DNA of 64,000 nucleotides. Source: Arthrobacter sp. FW305-BF8. GTDB lineage: Bacteria; Actinomycetota; Actinomycetes; Actinomycetales; Micrococcaceae. Positions 59,971 to 64,000 of the stretch are shown in pieces. The stretch is taken from positions 806,001 through 870,000 of the forward strand of contig NZ_CP084561.1 in the NCBI RefSeq assembly GCF_021789315.1, read 5' to 3'. The notes beneath the pieces are model-generated. The model saw only the letters and a list, made by a program, of their open reading frames with translations, was not told where the DNA came from and made no database searches. Numbering within the stretch: the stretch's first letter is position 1; each line of letters opens with the position of its first letter. A program made the position numbers and the translations under genes.

Positions 59971-60633
59971 TTAGCCGTGCTCGATGCTGTTCGGGTGCCA
60001 GGCGCCCGTCACGAGGTAGGTGACCTTCTGCGCCACGGATACGCCGTGATCCGCGAACCGCTCGAAGTAGCGGCTGGCCAGTGCAACGTCCACGGTGGTG
60101 GCCGGGGATTCCTGCCAGTCGGGGCGGGCGATCGCCTTGAAGACACTGAGGTGGAGATCGTTCACCGCTGAGTTGGCCTTGAGGATGTCGCGGGCCACCT
60201 CGAGGTCGCGGGTTTCCAGCAACTGGGTGAGCTTGTTCGCGATCTCGATGTCCTGCTCGGCAAAGCTCTTGAACGTTCCGGTCAGGGACTCCGGGATCAC
60301 CATGGAGGGGAAGCGCAGCCGGGCCAGTTGGGCAATGTGGCGGGCAAGATCGCCCATCCGCTCCAGGGATGCGCTCATCCGGAGCGACCCGACGATCATG
60401 CGCAGGTCGCTGGCCACGGGGCCCTGCAGGGCCAGGATGTCGATGGCGCGCTCGTCGAGGCTGTTCTGCAGGAAGTCGATCCTGGCGTCCGCGGCGATGA
60501 CGTCCTGCGCCAGATCGACGTCGGCACTCTCGAACGACGTCGTTGCCTTGCCGATCGCTTCACTGACCAGCTTTGAAATCTCGATGAGGTCCTCGCCCAC
60601 ATGGGCCAGCTCCTCCTGAAAAACCTTGCGCAC
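59971..60633 (-). CDS. phoU: Phosphate-signalling complex protein PhoU
   Basis: 220 residues from a GTG with AAAGGA 8 nt upstream. Two repeats of the PhoU three-helix bundle, with the metal-binding E(D)xxxD pattern in VIAADARIDFLQNSLDERAI and LASRYFERFADHGVSVAQKV. It restrains phosphate uptake and signals through the SenX3-RegX3 system encoded divergently. Confidence 0.95.
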   Translation of the reverse strand: MRKVFQEELAHVGEDLIEISKLVSEAIGKATTSFESADVDLAQDVIAADARIDFLQNSLDERAIDILALQGPVASDLRMIVGSLRMSASLERMGDLARHIAQLARLRFPSMVIPESLTGTFKSFAEQDIEIANKLTQLLETRDLEVARDILKANSAVNDLHLSVFKAIARPDWQESPATTVDVALASRYFERFADHGVSVAQKVTYLVTGAWHPNSIEHG

Positions 60634-60724
60634 GTAGGCGTCCTTTCCTTGGAAACTCCGCCCCGCCGCGGCGGTCAGAATTTCGTGTCACCGTTCCGGC
60701 AGTCCAACCGCACACTCTTCCAGT

Positions 60725-60757
60725 GTTCGGTGAACTGTTACACACCTCAAGATGAAC
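60725..60757. promoter_or_regulatory. Possible RegX3/Pho-type site between phoU and senX3
   Basis: GGTGAAC (60729-60735) and GATGAAC (60751-60757) are 22 bp apart, two 11-bp steps, and each resembles the inverse of the actinobacterial PHO core GTTCACC. The first also forms GTTC-GGT-GAAC. The site lies in the divergent phoU/senX3 promoter region. Confidence 0.5.
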
Positions 60758-60827
60758 GTTAGCTGAATCCCCACCGCGTGGGCCGTTTATCGGATGTCCG
60801 GGGTTCCCGGAAGCATAAGCTGGAGGC

Positions 60828-62108
60828 GTGGATCCAATGCTGTTAGGTGTCATCGCCGGCCTGCTGGGCCTGTCGTTCGGCGTCTTTGGCGTGCTCGCCT
60901 TCCGGGCCAGCGAGAAGCAGCGAGAACTCGTGGACATTGAGTACGACGAACCGGCGCTGCCCCAGGGGTCCGCGGAAGTCCTCGCCGTCGTCGGGCAGGC
61001 GTTCGTGGTGGTGGACGCGATCGACGGCGTCGTCCGGGCCAGCCCCGCGGCCTACGCCTACGGCCTGGTGCGCGGCCACACGGTGGTGCACCGCGAGCTG
61101 CTGGACATGACGGCGAACGTCCGGCGGGACGGCGTGATCCTGGAGCGGCAGCTTGAACTGCCCCGTGGACCGCTCGGCCAGGGAACCATCATCGTGCAGG
61201 TGCGGGCAGCAATGCTTGGTGAGGAATATATTGTCTTGCTGGCCGATGACCGCACCGAGATCACCCGGACCGAGGAGATCCGCAACGACTTCGTGGCCAA
61301 CGTGTCGCACGAACTGAAGACGCCGGTGGGTGCCATCTCGCTGCTGGCTGAAGCGCTGGAATCGTCGGCGGACGACGAGGACGCCGTCCGCCGCTTCGCC
61401 AAACGCATGCACAAGGAGTCGGCCCGCCTCGCCGCGCTGGTGCAGGACATCATCGAGCTGTCACGGCTGCAGGGCGCGAACGTGGCGCAGCAGGGGCACC
61501 CCGTGGACATCAACGACGTCATCTCCGAAGCCGTCGACCGGTCGCAGCTGCCCGCCGAGAGCAAGAACATCCAGATCGTTATTGGCGGCCGCGCGGAGGC
61601 GAAGGTCTACGGCGACCGGGACCTGCTGGTCACGGCGCTGCGCAACCTCATTGACAACGCCATCCGGTATTCGCCGGAGAACACCCGCGTAGGCATCGGA
61701 GTTCGGTCCAGGGAAGGACTGGTTTCTGTCTCCGTCACGGACCAGGGCGAGGGCCTGTCACCCGAGGACCAGGAACGCGTGTTCGAGCGTTTCTACCGGG
61801 TGGATGCGGCCCGGTCCCGCCACACCGGCGGAACCGGCCTGGGCCTGAGCATTGTCAAGCACGTTGTTTCCAACCACGGCGGGGAAGTCACGCTCTGGTC
61901 CCAGCCCGGCCAGGGCTCCACCTTCACCCTCCGGCTGCCGGAGATGGAAGGGCAGGAAGACTCGTCCGCGCCGGAACCGCGCGCCCGTACTGCCCAGCAA
62001 GCCAACACCCCGGCCCCCGGCTCACCGCAGGGCCAGCCCGACCGGCCGCCACAGGCCACCGAACCACACGACGCCGCCGGCGTCCACGAACGAGGAGCTA
62101 ACGCTTGA
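60828..62108 (+). CDS. senX3: Sensor histidine kinase SenX3
   Basis: 426 residues from a GTG. One N-terminal membrane segment (about 4-24, LLGVIAGLLGLSFGVFGVLA), a PAS-like region (about 45-150), HisKA with FVANVSHELKTPVGAISLLA and HATPase with NLIDNAIRYSPENT, DQGEGLSPEDQ and GGTGLGLSIVKHVVSNHGGE. The Pro-rich tail (about 385-426) is not catalytic. It senses phosphate status with PhoU and the Pst system; the regX3 start overlaps its stop (TTGA). Confidence 0.95.
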   Translation: MDPMLLGVIAGLLGLSFGVFGVLAFRASEKQRELVDIEYDEPALPQGSAEVLAVVGQAFVVVDAIDGVVRASPAAYAYGLVRGHTVVHRELLDMTANVRRDGVILERQLELPRGPLGQGTIIVQVRAAMLGEEYIVLLADDRTEITRTEEIRNDFVANVSHELKTPVGAISLLAEALESSADDEDAVRRFAKRMHKESARLAALVQDIIELSRLQGANVAQQGHPVDINDVISEAVDRSQLPAESKNIQIVIGGRAEAKVYGDRDLLVTALRNLIDNAIRYSPENTRVGIGVRSREGLVSVSVTDQGEGLSPEDQERVFERFYRVDAARSRHTGGTGLGLSIVKHVVSNHGGEVTLWSQPGQGSTFTLRLPEMEGQEDSSAPEPRARTAQQANTPAPGSPQGQPDRPPQATEPHDAAGVHERGANA

Positions 62109-62785
62109 GCAGGATTCTTATTGTCGAGGATGAGGAGTCGTTCAGCGATCCCCTGTCCTATCTACTGGGCAAGGAAGGATTCGAGGTGGAGGTCGTGGAC
62201 AACGGCCTCGATGCCATCACGGAATTCGACCGCAACGGGGCAGACCTCGTGCTGCTCGACCTGCAGCTGCCGGGACAGTCCGGCACGGAGGTCTGCCGGC
62301 AGCTGCGCCAGCGCTCCACCGTCCCGGTCATCATGTTGACCGCCAAAGACACCGAGATCGACAAGGTGGTAGGGCTGGAGCTGGGCGCGGACGACTACGT
62401 CACCAAGCCCTACTCCTCCCGCGAGCTGGTGGCCCGCGTCCGCGCGGTGCTGCGGCGCCAGGGCGAGCCGGAGGAACTCATCGCCTCCACCGTGCACGCC
62501 GGTCCGGTGCGGATGGACATCGAGCGGCACGTGGTGAGTGTCGGCGGCGAGCAGGTGTCGCTGCCGCTGAAGGAGTTCGAACTGCTGGAGATGCTCCTGC
62601 GCAACTCCGGCCGCGTGCTGACGCGGGGCCAGCTGATCGACAGGGTCTGGGGCTCCGACTACGTGGGCGACACGAAAACGCTTGATGTCCACGTGAAGCG
62701 CCTGCGCAGCAAGATCGAGCCTGACCCGTCCCTGCCGCGGTATCTGGTCACCGTGCGCGGGCTCGGCTACAAGTTCGAGCCGTAG
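62105..62785 (+). CDS. regX3: Response regulator RegX3
   Basis: 226 residues from a TTG overlapping the senX3 stop. The receiver has the acidic pair in LIVEDEESF, the phospho-Asp in LVLLDLQLPGQSG and the Lys in YVTKPYSSRELV; the winged helix ends LVTVRGLGYKFEP. It is the phosphate-response regulator of Actinobacteria other than streptomycetes' PhoP branch and binds PHO-type repeats. Confidence 0.96.
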   Translation: MSRILIVEDEESFSDPLSYLLGKEGFEVEVVDNGLDAITEFDRNGADLVLLDLQLPGQSGTEVCRQLRQRSTVPVIMLTAKDTEIDKVVGLELGADDYVTKPYSSRELVARVRAVLRRQGEPEELIASTVHAGPVRMDIERHVVSVGGEQVSLPLKEFELLEMLLRNSGRVLTRGQLIDRVWGSDYVGDTKTLDVHVKRLRSKIEPDPSLPRYLVTVRGLGYKFEP

Positions 62786-62879
62786 GAATTGGTGCCGGCC
62801 CCGGCGAAGGTGCCCGGGTTAGGTGCCGGGGCACGATTCCGGCGCGGGGCCGGCACCACAAAGCACCGATAATACGAAG

Positions 62880-62913
62880 AAAGGAGGGGTTCCCGGCCGG
62901 GAACCCCTCCTTT
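62880..62913. terminator. Bidirectional terminator after regX3
   Basis: AAAGGAGGGGTTCCCGG and its exact inverse form a 17-bp stem with no loop spacer, between convergent regX3 and the lipoprotein gene. TTTGTT follows on the plus strand. Confidence 0.88.
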
Positions 62914-62958
62914 GTTCGTATTGCTGCCCTAGTATGCGGCCGTCAGCGGCCAGCGCTG

Positions 62959-63603
62959 CTAGTGGCTTTCTGTGGGCGCGGCCGAGGCAGTGTCGCTCGG
63001 CGCTGCAGTCTCGCCCGGCGCTGCAGTCTGGCCAGGCGTTGCGGTTCCGCCCGGCGCCGCAGTCTGGCTAGGCGTTGCAGACCCGCCCGGCGTGGCAGTT
63101 CCGCTGGGCGTGCCGCCCGGAAGGTAGGCGGCGTATTCCTTCAGCGTGCCGTCCACCACCGGAATCTTCACGGTCTTGTTGACGTTGGTGCCATCCTCGG
63201 TGACCTGGACGTCCACGAGGGATCCGGGCTTGCCGCCGGTGGTGCTGAGGATGGCTTCGTCCGCGGATTCGTTCAGCAGGGTGTAGGCGTTCTGCTTGAC
63301 GGAAACTTCAGTCTGCGCACCTTCGGCTCCCTTGAGGGTGACCTTGACGTCCTTCGAAGAGGAGTTGTAGACGGCACCGATGACGCGGCCCGGCTGGTTC
63401 TCGCCCGCGGAAACGATCAGCATGTTGCGCAGCTGCACCGGTCCGACCTCGGCGCGGGTTCCGTCGGAGGCGGCGTACTGGTGAGAGGTCTGCTGGGCGT
63501 TGACGTAGCCGCAGCCCGTCAGGGCCAGCAGGCCGACGCTCAGGGCGGCTGCCGCCATTGCCATTTTGCCGCTCTGGCCCCGGTTCATCGCAGTGAAACG
63601 CAC
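62959..63603 (-). CDS. Putative lipoprotein with Gly/Thr/Pro-rich tail
   Basis: 214 residues from the GTG at 63603, chosen because AAGGAG is 8 nt upstream. The signal peptide (MAMAAAALSVGLLALTGCG) has the lipobox LTGC near residue 30. The mature domain (about 35-155: LRNMLIVSAGENQPGRVIGA, NSSSKDVKVTLKG, VQVTEDGTNVNKTVKIPVVD) looks like a beta-sandwich; the last 55 residues are repeats of about 6-7 residues (GTATPGG, QTAAPGG) encoded by imperfect 18-21 bp DNA repeats. It sits between regX3 and carD, a position kept in relatives. Function unknown. Confidence 0.82.
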   Translation of the reverse strand: MRFTAMNRGQSGKMAMAAAALSVGLLALTGCGYVNAQQTSHQYAASDGTRAEVGPVQLRNMLIVSAGENQPGRVIGAVYNSSSKDVKVTLKGAEGAQTEVSVKQNAYTLLNESADEAILSTTGGKPGSLVDVQVTEDGTNVNKTVKIPVVDGTLKEYAAYLPGGTPSGTATPGGSATPSQTAAPGGTATPGQTAAPGETAAPSDTASAAPTESH

Positions 63604-63927
63604 GTCACGCACTCCTTGAAAAGTCTTGAAACAGTTTTCAGGCCTAGCCTATCGGCAAAGAGGGCCAAACACGGATTCGGCCCCTCCACATGACCGGCCC
63701 CTCCGACGCGACTCAAGGCACCCTTGGGACCGTCGAGGGGACCCGCAACTACCCGCGCGTAACGCTTGTGGGCCCGCATACGATGCACTATTGTTCGCAT
63801 CCGTCAAGGGGTCTGAGCGGCTGATTTCGGCTATTTTCCGCGGATTGACGGGGTTCCGGGGCCGTATCCATGCCAGTCATATGCCTTAATCGTGATAAAC
63901 TGGTCTGCGGGAAAGGGGAAAGTCCAC
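63604..63927. other. Divergent lipoprotein/carD promoter region
   Basis: 324 bp without a gene, between the lipoprotein start and the carD start. It must hold both promoters. A TTGACG at 63802-63807 (minus) and another at 63845-63850 (plus) are possible -35 boxes, but neither has a convincing -10 at the right distance. Confidence 0.35.
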
Positions 63928-64000
63928 ATGGTTTTTGAGGTCGGCGAGACAGTAGTTTACCCTCACCACGGTGCAGCAAAAATTGAAGAAATCAAGATGC
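63928..64000 (+). CDS. carD: CarD-family transcriptional regulator (5' end only)
   Basis: The first 24 codons are visible: MVFEVGETVVYPHHGAAKIE, then EIKM, the conserved start of the CarD RNA-polymerase-interacting domain. GGGGAAAG precedes the ATG. CarD stabilises RNAP open complexes at many promoters, including those for rRNA. The remainder lies beyond the window. Confidence 0.95.
   Translation, partial: MVFEVGETVVYPHHGAAKIEEIKM

Noticed and set aside
63845..63901. Definite carD promoter
   Set aside because: TTGACG at 63845 lacks a -10 at 16-18 bp, and TAAACT at 63896 lacks a matching -35, so no firm promoter can be named.

Overview
The window is high-GC actinobacterial chromosomal DNA, most likely from Arthrobacter, Pseudarthrobacter or a close relative in the Micrococcaceae. 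Evidence for this is the GTP-type PEP carboxykinase, a Bpa-type proteasome activator ending in GQYL, the gpm / phoU / senX3-regX3 / carD order, a c-di-AMP riboswitch upstream of a cell-wall hydrolase, and many GTG/TTG starts with 4-base stop/start overlaps. Genus is inferred from gene content, not from a marker gene. Most of the window is ordinary chromosome. The clearest mobile DNA is one IS481-family element (25441-26784), inserted at the 3' end of a tRNA-Ser gene.

Layout. 1-3300: a membrane GT39 glycosyltransferase (cut by the window edge) coupled to a GT2/GtrA fusion, then a secreted transglycosylase-like protein behind a ydaO-type riboswitch. 3345-8792: a two-component system, a divergent membrane-anchored Gly/Gln-rich protein, an orphan winged-helix regulator lacking a receiver domain, and a SixA-like phosphatase. 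8857-13014: a tightly coupled four-gene operon (degenerate ABC ATPase, YhgE/Pip membrane protein, TetR regulator, small membrane protein) with a perfect 20-bp palindrome inside its promoter. 13022-19516: a flavin disulfide reductase, a FadR-type regulator, tRNA-Arg, pckG, and the nitric-oxide pair hmp/nsrR. 19618-25286: a hypothetical gene, a phosphomannomutase, a RecQ-like helicase with a phosphoribosyltransferase-like tail, and an MFS exporter overlapping it tail to tail.

25400-33053: IS481 at tRNA-Ser(GCT), a prolyl oligopeptidase, a FAD/NAD-binding protein ending in 32-bp tandem repeats, a double VOC protein, a 43-codon ORF and tRNA-Ser(TGA). 33167-38493: a quinone oxidoreductase and a padR / ABC ATPase / FtsX-permease operon. 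38722-45286: cstA with its small partner, a GNAT remnant, bpa, an aldo-keto reductase and several small or coiled-coil hypotheticals. 45721-52063: a run of small stress, envelope and lipoprotein genes, with decayed coding fragments at 51214-51760 and tRNA-Thr(CGT). 52288-64000: a HAD protein lacking its nucleophile, a lipoprotein peptidase, holB/tmk, a trans-sulfuration enzyme, DUF2516, a methyltransferase, gpmA, phoU, senX3-regX3, a lipoprotein and the start of carD.

Three themes stand out. Regulators sit beside their likely targets: TetR/YhgE, NsrR/Hmp, PadR/ABC, XRE/DUF2975 and SenX3-RegX3/PhoU. A dispersed 63-65 bp palindromic repeat occurs three times at gene 3' ends, once inside a reading frame. 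Several enzymes have lost key residues (ABC ATPase, HAD) or whole domains (GNAT).
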